From the NCBI GenBank assembly GCA_050331695.1, contig JBHJGP010000040.1, forward strand, positions 1-21,851: a stretch of DNA of 21,851 nt, read 5' to 3'. The translations under genes and the position numbers were made by a program. Position 1 is the stretch's first letter. Each line of letters opens with the position of its first letter. Positions 1 to 7,863 of the stretch are shown one piece after another. The notes under the pieces were generated by a model, which made no database searches, was not told the DNA's origin, and saw only the letters and a list, made by a program, of their open reading frames with translations. The DNA comes from JBHJGP01 sp050331695 (GTDB taxonomy: Bacteria; Pseudomonadota; Alphaproteobacteria; Geminicoccales; Geminicoccaceae).

Positions 1-897
1 CACCCGCCCATCGGCCATCACCGGCGAGGGATGGTCGTAGATCGGCGTGAAGAAGGGCCGCCCGCTGACCGCCAGGATGTTGTTGAAGGGCGCCGGTAGT
101 CGCGTCTGCGCGCCGGCATACATCGCGTTGATCACCTCTTCACGGATCAGGGGCGGCGGGATCGAGATGGGATGATGGGTGCCTTCAGCGTCGGTCAGCA
201 TGTCCGGCAGAGCGGCCTCGGGCACGTCGTTGTACCAAACGAAGTTGTAGCGCAGTTTGCCGGGCGTCAGGTCGTTATCGGGCCCTGCGATCGGATAGCC
301 GATGATCTGGGTGCCGTTCGGAAGAAAGAAGCCGAATGTGCGGAACACATCGGCGCGGATGCCGGCGGACAGGTCCGCCTCCGCCGCCAGAGCGCGCCAA
401 ACAACATAACCGGCATAGCGGGGCCGGACCTCGGGCAGCATCTGTCGCCGGATCGACGACCGGAAGCCATCCGCGCCGACCAGAACATCGCCCTCGGCCG
501 CGCCGCCGCCCTCGAAGCGGCAAAGCACGCCGTCGTCGGTTTCCTCGTATCCGGTCGCCGTCCGACCGAGGTGATAGCAACCTTCCGGCACGAGCGCGCG
601 CAGAACCTGGTACATCCGATCCCAGGAGGTCACCACCTGGTGGAACCCGAAGGCCGCGACGCGCCCGCCATCGATGTCGTAGGCCACCCGCTCATGCACC
701 TCGACGCCGCGCGCCCGGGTCTCCGCGCCTACGGTCTCGAGCGCAGCGATCAGTTCCGGATGCGTAACGATGCCGGCTCCCCTGCCGGCCAGCGGCACCG
801 GCGAACGGTCGTGAACCGCCACCTCCCAGCCGGCGCGCAGAAGCGCCGAAGCTGCGAAGAGACCGCCGATCGAGCCGCCGGCAATGATCGCCTTCAT
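1..897 (-). CDS. FAD-dependent monooxygenase, 2,6-dihydroxypyridine 3-hydroxylase-like (3' end cut by window edge)
   Basis: Class A flavin monooxygenase that would hydroxylate an aromatic ring using NAD(P)H and O2. I translated 299 codons from the ATG at 897; no stop is reached before base 1, so the C-terminus is missing. The N-terminal dinucleotide fold has GGSIGG at residues 7-12, the variant typical of 2,6-dihydroxypyridine hydroxylases, followed by RSPVPLAGRGAGIV near 31-44. The second FAD/NADPH motif (GADG) is at 141-144 and YAGYVVWR at 161-168, also like that family. The third motif (GDAA...) would fall just past the window edge. An in-frame TAG at 916-918 (the cupin stop) lies seven codons upstream, which limits the start. 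It sits 18 bases behind the cupin gene and is probably co-transcribed with it. Family assignment is solid; the exact substrate is inference. Confidence 0.85.
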   Translation of the reverse strand, partial: MKAIIAGGSIGGLFAASALLRAGWEVAVHDRSPVPLAGRGAGIVTHPELIAALETVGAETRARGVEVHERVAYDIDGGRVAAFGFHQVVTSWDRMYQVLRALVPEGCYHLGRTATGYEETDDGVLCRFEGGGAAEGDVLVGADGFRSSIRRQMLPEVRPRYAGYVVWRALAAEADLSAGIRADVFRTFGFFLPNGTQIIGYPIAGPDNDLTPGKLRYNFVWYNDVPEAALPDMLTDAEGTHHPISIPPPLIREEVINAMYAGAQTRLPAPFNNILAVSGRPFFTPIYDHPSPVMADGRV

Positions 898-915
898 CGC
901 GATGGCCAGCCAGCC

Positions 916-1389
916 CTATTCGGCGGCAACCTCCGACGGCACCAGGCGCCTCTCGTCCGACACGGGCAGCGGCGGGTTCGTGCCGTCCATGAATTCCACG
1001 GTGGTGAAGACCAGATCGGTCTCGCCGATATTCTCGACCGAGTGCAGCATGTGTTCGCCGGCGCCGAATTGATAATGGCGCGTCTGCCCGGCGAAGTGGC
1101 GACTCTCGCGGATCTCGCCGCTCGACAGATAGTTCACGGCGCGCCCATCGGTGTGACAGGACCAGAAGTAAGGGTTTACGTGCCGGTGGAACGGACAACG
1201 CGTGCCAGGGGCGAGCGTTAGGTGCCAGACGCGCACCCGGTCGGTCTCCGAGACCAGAACCGTACCGACGCAGCCATTGTCCCTGTTGGCCAGCATTTCC
1301 TCGCGAAGGCCCTCCGGCCATTCCGCAAAGACCGCCGGATCGTCCGCGATCTCGACATGATCTTGTCCGCGGGTCTGGTATTCCATCAT
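916..1389 (-). CDS. Small cupin-domain protein
   Basis: Single-domain cupin of 157 residues, probably a metal-binding dioxygenase, isomerase or sensor acting on a small molecule. Cupin motif 1 is visible as a G..(C)PFHRH stretch with H68 and H70, but the usual glutamate after the two histidines is not obvious. Motif 2 follows as GEHMLHSVEN with H116 and N120. The start was placed at the ATG at 1389 because GGAGG lies six bases before it; an upstream in-frame start at 1440 has no such site. It precedes the flavin monooxygenase on the same strand by 18 bases, so the pair probably forms one operon divergent from the MBL-fold hydrolase. The reaction cannot be told from the sequence. Confidence 0.82.
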   Translation of the reverse strand: MMEYQTRGQDHVEIADDPAVFAEWPEGLREEMLANRDNGCVGTVLVSETDRVRVWHLTLAPGTRCPFHRHVNPYFWSCHTDGRAVNYLSSGEIRESRHFAGQTRHYQFGAGEHMLHSVENIGETDLVFTTVEFMDGTNPPLPVSDERRLVPSEVAAE

Positions 1390-1395
1390 CAGGCA

Positions 1396-1433
1396 CCTCC
1401 CTCTCCGGCGCGAGACTAGAGCGTTGAGGGAGG
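1396..1433. repeat. 8-bp inverted repeat in the divergent cupin / MBL promoter region
   Basis: CCTCCCTC at 1396-1403 and GAGGGAGG at 1426-1433 are perfect inverted copies separated by 22 bases. The left arm is also the ribosome binding site of the cupin gene on the minus strand, so part of the symmetry may be coincidence. The 86-base interval 1390-1475 must hold the promoters of both divergent genes. I see no convincing -35/-10 boxes and no copy of the palindrome found at 2401. Confidence 0.3.
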
Positions 1434-1475
1434 CGCGCAACTCCCCTGGCGATCAGAACGAACGAGGATCTTCCG

Positions 1476-2357
1476 ATGACCGCTCCGTTTCACGGCCCTC
1501 TCCGCCACCCGGCCCACCGCTTCGTCCTTGGCGCGTTCGAGGTGACGACGATCCTCGACGGCGTGATCCTGATGGGGATCAGCCCGCCGTTCCTGGTCGA
1601 CGCGAGCACGGAGGAGGTCGCGGCGATCGCTCAAGCTGCGCGGTTGCCCGACGACCGGCTGGAGAACAATTTCGTGCCCGCGTTGGTCAACACGGGCGAG
1701 GCGCTGGTCCTGATCGACACGGGCTGTGGCCACTACCGCCGCGACAAGGGCGCAGGGTTCCTGCGGCAGCGGCTCGCCGACGCAGGCTATGCGCCAGGAG
1801 ACGTGGATGTGGTCGCGCTGACCCATGTCCATCCCGACCATATCGGCGGTCTTTGGGAGGACGGCGCGAGCGCCTTTCCGAATGCCCAACTCATGATCGG
1901 CCGGCGGGAGTTCTCCGCCTGGACGTCGGGCACAGGCATCCCACCTCAGCGTGCCGAAAACCGCTCACTGTTTCTCGAGATCGTCGCCCCGCTCGAGGAC
2001 CGCTTCCGCCTCCTCGATGACGGCGACGAGGTGCTGCCCGGCATCACTACAGAAGCGGCCTTCGGACACTCGCCTGGGCACCTGATGTTTCGTATCCGGA
2101 GCAAAGGGAAGGAAGCCCTAATCTGGGGCGACGTTGCCAATCACTACGTCTTCTCGGTCAGCCATCCGGCCGCGAAGGTCGGCTTCGACGACGACAAGGC
2201 GGTAGCGATCGAGACACGAATGCGCGTGCTCGAAGCGGCGGCGAACGAGGGAACCTTGATCATCGGCCATCACATGCCCTTCCCCTCGGTCGGCTATGTC
2301 GAGCGAGCGGGCGAAGGCTATCGCTGGGTTCCGGCCACCTATCAGCTACGTCCATGA
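1476..2357 (+). CDS. MBL-fold metallo-hydrolase
   Basis: Cytoplasmic 293-residue metallo-beta-lactamase-fold hydrolase with no signal peptide. The dinuclear zinc site is complete: THVHPDH at 116-122 (H117, H119, D121, H122), GHSPGH at 197-202 (H202), the bridging aspartate in IWGDV (D219), and the final histidine in GHHMPF (H265 or H266). The arrangement with a long N-terminal strap resembles the lactonase / methyl-parathion-hydrolase branch, so ester, lactone or ring hydrolysis is likely. The ATG is preceded by GAGG eight bases upstream. It is divergent from the cupin/monooxygenase pair and lies just before the GntR gene. In a ring-degradation pathway it could open a lactone or ester intermediate, but that is inference. 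Confidence 0.88.
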   Translation: MTAPFHGPLRHPAHRFVLGAFEVTTILDGVILMGISPPFLVDASTEEVAAIAQAARLPDDRLENNFVPALVNTGEALVLIDTGCGHYRRDKGAGFLRQRLADAGYAPGDVDVVALTHVHPDHIGGLWEDGASAFPNAQLMIGRREFSAWTSGTGIPPQRAENRSLFLEIVAPLEDRFRLLDDGDEVLPGITTEAAFGHSPGHLMFRIRSKGKEALIWGDVANHYVFSVSHPAAKVGFDDDKAVAIETRMRVLEAAANEGTLIIGHHMPFPSVGYVERAGEGYRWVPATYQLRP

Positions 2358-2400
2358 CAGACGGTGATTGACGCGACGCGGCGCGGCTGCGATCGTTCTT

Positions 2401-2412
2401 CTGATATATCAG
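2401..2412. promoter_or_regulatory. Perfect palindrome, putative GntR operator (autoregulation)
   Basis: CTGATATATCAG is a perfect 12-bp palindrome whose last base is eight bases before the ATG at 2421. FadR/FCD-type GntR proteins commonly bind short A/T-centred palindromes of this kind near their own promoters. A near-identical core (TGAAATATCA against TGATATATCA, nine of ten bases) lies before the ABC operon at 3086-3097, which makes a regulator-specific site more likely than chance. Confidence 0.55.
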
Positions 2413-2420
2413 GGGGCGGA

Positions 2421-3077
2421 ATGCCGGACGGGCTGATACGTCACAAGGTCTATGATCGGCTGCGCGCCGACATACTTTCCTGCGTCCTGCCGCCGGGGAG
2501 CGAATTTCGTGAAGGTGATCTCGCCGAGCAGTTCGGCGTCTCGAAGTCGCCCATACGCGACGCTCTTCAGCGGCTCGAGATCGAGGGCCTCGTCGAGATC
2601 GAACCGCGGCGGGGCCACCGCGTCGCGCCGATCTCGATCGCCGATGCCGAAGACATACTGGGCCTCCGTGAGATTCTCGAGACTGGCGCGATCCGGACGA
2701 TTGTCGCGAACGCGAGCGATGGGACGCTGACCTGGCTCTACCGGCTGCGGGACGCGAGTACCACCGACGTGCGGGCCTTCGCCGCCTATAATCGAAACTT
2801 CCACCAGGCAATCTGCGAGGCTGCCGGTAATCGGCGGCTCTCGGCTTCGGTAGCCGGCCTGATGGAGAACTACGACCGCCTTTGCCTCGTCTCGCTTTCC
2901 TCCTCGGGCAGATCCGAGGGCACCAACATGGCCGAGGCTCTGGCCGATCATAACGAGATCATCGACGCGCTGCAGGCGCGAAACGCAGCTGCCGCCGTCC
3001 GCGCCTCGGCCAGGCATATCAAGACGTCCCGGCGCCGTGTGCTGCGCGGTCTTGCAGCTCGTCCCATCGTGGCATGA
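2421..3077 (+). CDS. GntR-family transcriptional regulator, FadR/FCD subfamily
   Basis: Regulator of 218 residues. The N-terminal winged helix-turn-helix runs from about 7 to 70, with the GntR pattern LRADILS..LPPGSEFREGDLAEQFGVSKSPIRDAL and the wing EPRRGHRV. The C-terminal FCD ligand domain (about 75-210) shows the expected metal-site histidines in NFHQAI (H128), DHNEI (H177) and ARHI (H199), suggesting that an organic acid is sensed through a bound metal. I chose the ATG at 2421, preceded by a GGGGGCGGA stretch; a GTG at 2364 would add 19 uncharacteristic residues and place the palindrome inside the gene. It lies between the hydrolase and the ABC transporter operon, and probably controls both itself and the transporter. 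Confidence 0.88.
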   Translation: MPDGLIRHKVYDRLRADILSCVLPPGSEFREGDLAEQFGVSKSPIRDALQRLEIEGLVEIEPRRGHRVAPISIADAEDILGLREILETGAIRTIVANASDGTLTWLYRLRDASTTDVRAFAAYNRNFHQAICEAAGNRRLSASVAGLMENYDRLCLVSLSSSGRSEGTNMAEALADHNEIIDALQARNAAAAVRASARHIKTSRRRVLRGLAARPIVA

Positions 3078-3085
3078 GCGACCTC

Positions 3086-3097
3086 GTGAAATATCAC
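3086..3097. promoter_or_regulatory. Imperfect palindrome, putative GntR operator before the ABC transporter operon
   Basis: GTGAAATATCAC has perfect four-base arms (GTGA/TCAC) and one mismatched pair in the centre. Its core differs in one base from the palindrome before gntR at 2401-2412. It lies 50 bases before the ATP-binding-protein start, a position suited to repression of the transporter promoter. Confidence 0.5.
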
Positions 3098-3147
3098 CTA
3101 CTGGACGGTTCGAGGTGGGCTGAAAACTAGAAGACACCTTCGGGAGG

Positions 3148-3942
3148 ATGATGAAACAGCAGGCGTTCATGGCGGCAGACAGCACGATTTCGCCACCGGT
3201 CGTGACCGGCTCCGCGGGCGGCAAGACCTTCGCCGGCGGTGCGGTGGGCGCACTGGAGAATGCCGACTTCTCGATTCCGAAGGGCCGTTTCGTCTCGCTC
3301 GTCGGGCCTTCGGGTTGTGGCAAGTCAACCCTTCTGCGGCTGATCGCGGGCCTCATCCAGCCGAGTAGCGGCCAGCTCCGCGTACACGACAAGCTGGTGA
3401 CGCGCCCGCGCCAGGACGTCGCCATGATGTTCCAGCGCGCCACCCTGCTCGAATGGCGAACCGCCATCGAGAACGTCCTTTTGCCGACCGAGATTGCGGG
3501 GCGGGGCAGTGATGCCGACCGCACGCGCGCCATGGACCTTCTCAAGCTCGTGGGGCTCGGCGACTTCGCCTTCTCCTTTCCCGCCCAGCTCTCGGGCGGC
3601 ATGCAGCAACGCGTGGCGCTTGCCCGCCTCCTACAGACGGGCGCCGACGTCCTGCTTCTGGACGAGCCCTTCGGCGCCCTCGACGAGTTCACCCGCGAAC
3701 GGCTGAACGTGGAACTCTTGCGCATCGTGGGCGAGCTTGGGGGGACCACGGTCTTTGTCACCCACAATATCGCCGAAGCGATCTTCCTCGCCGACGACGT
3801 CTACGTGATGACCCCCCGCCCGGGGCGCATCGCCCGCGTGATCGAAGTGCCGCTGGAGCGCCCGCGAAAGCGCGCCATCCAAACCTCGCCAGCTTTCAAT
3901 CGCCTGGTGGCAGAGGCGCGCGACGTTCTGGGGGCGCTTTGA
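3148..3942 (+). CDS. ABC transporter ATP-binding protein, SsuB/TauB/ThiZ type
   Basis: Cytoplasmic ATPase of the nitrate/sulfonate/taurine importer class, 264 residues. All ABC motifs are present: Walker A GPSGCGKST at 53-61, Q-loop MMFQ with Q96, signature LSGGMQQR at 148-155, Walker B LLLDEP near 169-173, and the switch histidine THN at H206. The start is uncertain among neighbouring ATGs at 3148 and 3151, because GGGAGG directly abuts them, and 3169. The gene begins a tight operon: its TGA overlaps the next ATG by one base (TGATG). It powers the two permeases that follow. Confidence 0.92.
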   Translation: MMKQQAFMAADSTISPPVVTGSAGGKTFAGGAVGALENADFSIPKGRFVSLVGPSGCGKSTLLRLIAGLIQPSSGQLRVHDKLVTRPRQDVAMMFQRATLLEWRTAIENVLLPTEIAGRGSDADRTRAMDLLKLVGLGDFAFSFPAQLSGGMQQRVALARLLQTGADVLLLDEPFGALDEFTRERLNVELLRIVGELGGTTVFVTHNIAEAIFLADDVYVMTPRPGRIARVIEVPLERPRKRAIQTSPAFNRLVAEARDVLGAL

Positions 3943-4811
3943 TGGCCGAGAGTCTGGTTCTTACCGGCAACCGTGCTGGCTTCGGCCTGTCCATCGGAAC
4001 GCGGCGCGTCATGACCCACGCCGCCATCTTCGCCACCCTTCTGATCGCTTGGGAAATCGGCTCGCGCACCGGGTTTCTCGACCCGCTGTTCTACCCGCGG
4101 CCCTCGGCAATTCTCGCCTCCTTCTGGCGCGTCTACGTCACGCAAGGCAACATCTGGTACCACCTCTTCGTTTCTCTCGGCCTCGTCCTGGCGGGCTTCG
4201 CGGCGGGTTCCGTTCTCGGCATCACGCTCGGCAGCCTGGTGGGCTTGAACCCGGTCGTCCGGCGCTTCCTGCAGCCTTACGTCATATTGCTGGAGGCGAC
4301 GCCCCGCATCGCGGTCGCGCCGTTGCTGATCGCCGCGCTCGGCTTCGGCGCGCAGTCCAAAATCGCGATCATCATGCTCGTCTGCTTTTTCGCGCCGTTC
4401 ATCAACACTCTGTCGGGCGCCGTGCACGTCAACGAAGAGAAGCTGGAGCTGTTCCGCTCGCTCGGCGCCTCGAAGCTCCAGATCCTTCGGAAGCTTGTTC
4501 TGCCGGAGGCCGTGCCGGTGATCATGGCCGGCGAACGACTGGCCTTGACCGCCGCGCTTTCGGGCGTGCTGGTGGCCGAGTTCATCCAGCGCGACCAGGG
4601 TATCGGCGCGCTGATCCTGACTTACACCCGCAATCTCAACATGGCTTCGGCCTTTGCCTGCATCTTCACGCTGACGATCATCGGTTTCCTGATCTTCAAA
4701 GGCATGGAGATGCTCGACCGGCGCATTGCCTTCTGGAGCCACGATGCCGGCCTTACCCGCGTCTCAAATCGCCGCAGCGGCCGTTGGGGCAAGCAGGGAG
4801 ATGCCTATTGA
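3942..4811 (+). CDS. ABC transporter permease, SsuC/TauC type (first of two)
   Basis: Inner-membrane permease of 289 residues with about six hydrophobic segments. The cytoplasmic EAA loop that docks on the ATPase is visible as EEKLELFRSLGASKLQILRK followed by PEAVPV. The ATG at 3942 overlaps the ATPase stop by one base, and its own TGA overlaps the next ATG by one base, so translation is probably coupled. An in-frame TTG at 3939 adds one codon and is less likely. The following gene encodes a homologous but clearly different permease, suggesting a heterodimeric channel, whereas most SsuABC/TauABC operons have only one permease gene. Confidence 0.9.
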   Translation: MAESLVLTGNRAGFGLSIGTRRVMTHAAIFATLLIAWEIGSRTGFLDPLFYPRPSAILASFWRVYVTQGNIWYHLFVSLGLVLAGFAAGSVLGITLGSLVGLNPVVRRFLQPYVILLEATPRIAVAPLLIAALGFGAQSKIAIIMLVCFFAPFINTLSGAVHVNEEKLELFRSLGASKLQILRKLVLPEAVPVIMAGERLALTAALSGVLVAEFIQRDQGIGALILTYTRNLNMASAFACIFTLTIIGFLIFKGMEMLDRRIAFWSHDAGLTRVSNRRSGRWGKQGDAY

Positions 4812-5677
4812 TGGAGCAGCCCGTCGAACGCGCGCCTCGGCTTTGGCTGTTCATAAGGCTCGCTCCGCACCTCGCACTGTTTGCGGCGCTTGTTGCGGTT
4901 TGGGAAGCAGCGGTGCGGTTCGGCCTCATCCAGTCGATCATGGTCCCCCGCCCCTCAGCCATCGGCGCTGCGATCGTCGATCTCTACCTCATTGAAGGCA
5001 CGATCTGGCGGCACTTCTTCATTACGCTCACCGAGGCGGTGCTAGGGTTTCTCATCGGCGCCGCCATCGCCGTCGCGCTTGCCGTGGGCTCGGCGCTTTC
5101 CGACACCTTTCGGCGCTACGTCTCGCCCTACGCCATCGTGCTGAACGTGACGCCCGGGATCGCGCTGACGCCGGTCATCATCGCCTGGTTCGGTTTCGGC
5201 ATGGGCTCGAAGATCGCGCTCGCTGCCGTCATCAGCTTCTTCCCGATCTTCGTCAACACCCTGACCGGCCTCACCCAAATCGACACCGAGCGCGAAGAGT
5301 TGTTCACGTCTCTGGGCGCCTCCCGCGTCCAGTTGTTCAGCCGTCTCCGTGTGCCCGCCGCGCTGCCGCTTCTCTTCGCTGGTCTGAAAATCGGCCTGAC
5401 CACCGCGCTGATCGGCGCCGTCGTCGCTGAGTTCGCGCAAGCCACCGAGGGCGTGGGCGTGCTGATGAACCGCTTCTCGTTCCAGCTGAACATGGGCGCC
5501 TCGATCGCCACGCTTCTCAGCATGACGCTGATCGGCCTGCTCCTTTTCTATTCGATGGAGTTTCTCGACGACCGTCTGATCTTCTGGCGTCGAGATGAAC
5601 GCAGAGACGCCGTCTCGCGCAAAAGAGCCCGTGCGTGGAAAGCGCGGGCCCAGAAAACCAAGGAGGGAAAGACATGA
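4811..5677 (+). CDS. ABC transporter permease, SsuC/TauC type (second of two)
   Basis: Second inner-membrane permease, 288 residues, with the same layout as its neighbour: a hydrophobic segment at about 17-37, VPRPSAI after it, and the EAA loop EELFTSLGASRVQLFSRLRV followed by PAALPL. A basic lysine/arginine-rich C-terminal tail (about 265-288) is absent from the first permease. The ATG at 4811 overlaps the preceding stop. Its frame is open far upstream to 4049, but that part only overlaps the first permease in another frame. The end overlaps the binding-protein start by four bases (ATGA). Confidence 0.9.
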   Translation: MEQPVERAPRLWLFIRLAPHLALFAALVAVWEAAVRFGLIQSIMVPRPSAIGAAIVDLYLIEGTIWRHFFITLTEAVLGFLIGAAIAVALAVGSALSDTFRRYVSPYAIVLNVTPGIALTPVIIAWFGFGMGSKIALAAVISFFPIFVNTLTGLTQIDTEREELFTSLGASRVQLFSRLRVPAALPLLFAGLKIGLTTALIGAVVAEFAQATEGVGVLMNRFSFQLNMGASIATLLSMTLIGLLLFYSMEFLDDRLIFWRRDERRDAVSRKRARAWKARAQKTKEGKT

Positions 5678-6705
5678 GGCTTTTGAAGACACTGACCATC
5701 GCCGCAGCGGTGACGCTCACGGCAGGCGCCGCGCTGGCGCAAACGACGGTCAACATGATCAACCCGCTGCCGCGGTCTACCAATTTCTTCCCGCTCGTGG
5801 TCGGCGAGGAACTGGGCTACTTCGCCGAGGAAGGCGTGGAGGTGAACCTGCTGCCGTCCGACACCTCGGTTCCCTACGTCGCGTTCATTCAGAACGGCCA
5901 GGCCGACCTCGCCATGCTCGACCCGTTCGAGACGGTGAACGCGAGGCTCGCCGGCGCAAACATCAACACGGTTTTCGAGGTCATGCAGAACGCACCCGAG
6001 GGCATCGCCGTGCCCGCCGGCAGCGAAGCGAAGTCGGTCGCCGATCTGGTCGGCACCACGGTCGGCCTCGTCTCGGACCGAGACCGTGCCTTCCTTCAGG
6101 CGGCGCTGGCCACGGCCGACCACAGCCTCGATGACGTGCAGACGGTGATCCTGGGCGAAGCGGGCCCGACGCTCGCCGCCGCCATGCGGGACAGCACCGT
6201 CTCGGCGATCTCAGGCGCCGCGCCCGACTGGATCGCTCTCATCGCCAATGGCATCGAGACCCGGTTGATCACGCCTTCCGAACTCCTGGCAAGCCCCGCC
6301 AACACCTTCGCCATGGATGTCGACGCCATCGATGGCGACAAGCGGGAGGCAATCGAGGGTTTCTTGCGCGCCTGGTGCAAGGGCATGCATGCCGCCACCG
6401 TGAACCCCGATGCGGTGGCCGGGATCTTGAAGAAAAACGTGCCCGAGGAGTGGGAGATCCCCGAGGCGGGGCAGCTCTACCTCGACATGTCGATCGGCAT
6501 GAATGTTTCGGTTACCGAGCGCTGCGGCGACGTGCAGCCCGAGGTCTGGAGCCGCATCCAGCCCCAGATGAAGGCCGCCGGCGGGATCGAGGAGGTGGTG
6601 CCGGTGGAGGATTTTCTGAACGATACCTTCATCGAAGCCGCGAACGACTTCGACCGTGAGCAGGTCGCGGCCGATATCAACGCCTGGGCCGAAGAGAATT
6701 TGTGA
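5674..6705 (+). CDS. Periplasmic substrate-binding protein, SsuA/NMT1 (THI5-like) family
   Basis: Exported solute receptor of 343 residues. It starts with a Sec signal peptide (charged MRLLK, hydrophobic core, cleavage likely after ALA at 22). The mature part has the family pattern: a short strand, then FFPLVVGEELGYFAEEGVEV, then NGQADLAMLDPFETVNARLAG at the hinge region, and VADLVGTTVGL. It carries two cysteines, in WCKG and ERCG, that could form a disulfide. The start at 5674 has GGAGGG seven bases upstream and overlaps the permease stop (ATGA). The family binds sulfonates, nitrate, pyrimidines, riboflavin and other small compounds; the ligand is not readable here, though the neighbouring catabolic enzymes suggest an aromatic or heterocyclic acid. 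Confidence 0.9.
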   Translation: MRLLKTLTIAAAVTLTAGAALAQTTVNMINPLPRSTNFFPLVVGEELGYFAEEGVEVNLLPSDTSVPYVAFIQNGQADLAMLDPFETVNARLAGANINTVFEVMQNAPEGIAVPAGSEAKSVADLVGTTVGLVSDRDRAFLQAALATADHSLDDVQTVILGEAGPTLAAAMRDSTVSAISGAAPDWIALIANGIETRLITPSELLASPANTFAMDVDAIDGDKREAIEGFLRAWCKGMHAATVNPDAVAGILKKNVPEEWEIPEAGQLYLDMSIGMNVSVTERCGDVQPEVWSRIQPQMKAAGGIEEVVPVEDFLNDTFIEAANDFDREQVAADINAWAEENL

Positions 6706-6713
6706 GCCCTCGC

Positions 6714-6740
6714 CAGGGGAGCGGCAAAACCGCTTCCCTG
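6714..6740 (+). terminator. Stem-loop after the binding-protein gene (partial terminator or mRNA-stabilising hairpin)
   Basis: CAGGGGAGCGG and CCGCTTCCCTG pair over 11 positions, with one G-U, around a CAAAA loop, eight bases after the binding-protein stop. No run of T follows, so complete termination is unlikely. A hairpin here is often used to stabilise the upstream message so the binding protein is made in excess, and to lower read-through into the amidohydrolase gene. Confidence 0.6.
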
Positions 6741-6768
6741 TTCCACGACCTAGAACTGGACCCTCACA

Positions 6769-7860
6769 ATGAGTCCCTCGACCATCGACACCGCCGAGCT
6801 CGGAGACGCGCTCAACCGTTACGGGCCGACCGCCGCCCGGTCGCATCCCGGCGCACCTGCCCGGCTCGGCACCACGACCGTCGACATTCACGCCCACGTC
6901 CACATCCCGGCGGCGACCGATTACATGATGCCCCATGTCGACCCGATGCGGATCGCAATGGTCAAGCATGCCAACGACGAAACGCGGACGGTCAACCGCA
7001 AGCAGGATGAAGACCGGTTGCCGATCGCCATGGCGGACCTGGCCGACCGCGTGGCCGTGCTCGACGCCCAGGGCATTGACTGGCAGGTCGTGGCACCGCC
7101 GCCGCCCCAGTGTTACTACCAGTCACCGGTCGAACACGCGATCAAGGGAAGCCGTCTGGTCAATGACGGCATGGCAGAATGGGTGGCTCAGCGATCCGAC
7201 CGCTTTGCCGGTCTTGGCACGGTCCCGCTCCAGTCGCCGGACGAAGCGGCGGCGGAGCTCAAGCGCTGCATGGGCCAGCTGGGCCTGAAGGGCGTGATGA
7301 TCCTCACCAACGTCGACGGCGAGGAGGTTGGCGGCGACCGGTTCGAGCCGTTTTGGCGCGCGGCGGAAGAGACCGGTGCGCTGGTGATGATCCACCCCAA
7401 CGGTTTCACCGAAGGGGCGCGGTTCCACGAATACTACTTCTCCAACGTCCTCGGAAATCCGCTCGAGACGACGACGGCACTTCATTACCTGATCTTCAAT
7501 GGTGTGCTCGAGCGGATGCCAGATCTCAGGATCCTCGGGGTCCATGGGGGTGGCTATCTTCCCGCCTATTCGGGACGGATCGACCATGCCTGGGGAGCCC
7601 GGAAAGACAGCCGCGGCGCGCTGCCGAAGCCGCCGACCGAGTATCTACGCAAGATGTACTTCGACAGCGTGGTCTTCACCCACCATCAGCTCGAATATCT
7701 GGTGAAGGTCTTCGGCGCGGACCATATCGTCATGGGCTCGGACTATCCCTTCGACATGGCCGACTACGATCCGGTCGGTCACATCGCGACCTCGAACCTC
7801 TCGGAGCCCGCGAAAGCGGCCGTCGCGGGCGGGAACGCCCTCAAGCTGCTTGGGCTCTGA
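6769..7860 (+). CDS. Amidohydrolase-family protein, ACMSD-type decarboxylase/hydrolase
   Basis: TIM-barrel metal enzyme of 363 residues in the Amidohydrolase_2 (ACMSD / resorcylate decarboxylase) branch. The metal ligands line up with that family: DIHAHVH near the start (H41, H43), VMIHPNG (H209), GVHGGGYLP (H259) and MGSDYPFDM (D325). Such enzymes usually decarboxylate aromatic or muconate acids, or hydrate/hydrolyse ring-cleavage products. About 37 residues precede the barrel. The ATG at 6769 has only a weak GGA upstream. It is three bases from the dehydrogenase gene that follows, so the two and TauE probably form the distal part of the transporter operon. Its substrate is likely what the ABC system imports, or a product of it. 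Confidence 0.87.
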   Translation: MSPSTIDTAELGDALNRYGPTAARSHPGAPARLGTTTVDIHAHVHIPAATDYMMPHVDPMRIAMVKHANDETRTVNRKQDEDRLPIAMADLADRVAVLDAQGIDWQVVAPPPPQCYYQSPVEHAIKGSRLVNDGMAEWVAQRSDRFAGLGTVPLQSPDEAAAELKRCMGQLGLKGVMILTNVDGEEVGGDRFEPFWRAAEETGALVMIHPNGFTEGARFHEYYFSNVLGNPLETTTALHYLIFNGVLERMPDLRILGVHGGGYLPAYSGRIDHAWGARKDSRGALPKPPTEYLRKMYFDSVVFTHHQLEYLVKVFGADHIVMGSDYPFDMADYDPVGHIATSNLSEPAKAAVAGGNALKLLGL

Positions 7861-7863
7861 ACC

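Noticed and set aside
172..1221. Long plus-strand open frame of about 349 codons.
   Set aside because: It is antisense to the flavin monooxygenase and cupin genes, which show full family motifs. The translation is arginine/histidine rich with no recognisable domain.
1396..1433. Inverted repeat as the main operator of the divergent cupin/MBL genes.
   Set aside because: One arm is simply the cupin ribosome binding site. The element is kept only as a low-confidence repeat, and nothing ties it to the GntR sites.
2409..3767. Minus-strand open frame of about 452 codons.
   Set aside because: It is antisense to gntR and the ABC ATPase, which have all expected motifs. Long antisense frames are common at this GC content.
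3801..4742. Minus-strand open frame of 313 codons rich in Asp, Glu, Gln and Arg.
   Set aside because: It is antisense to the first permease. The charged composition is what the complement of membrane-protein codons gives.
4049..4810. Reading frame of the second permease open across most of the first permease, as if a 542-residue fusion protein.
   Set aside because: The upstream part is the +2 frame of the first permease, with arginine/histidine/proline-rich noise. The first permease is intact in its own frame, and a proper ATG with a one-base overlap exists at 4811.
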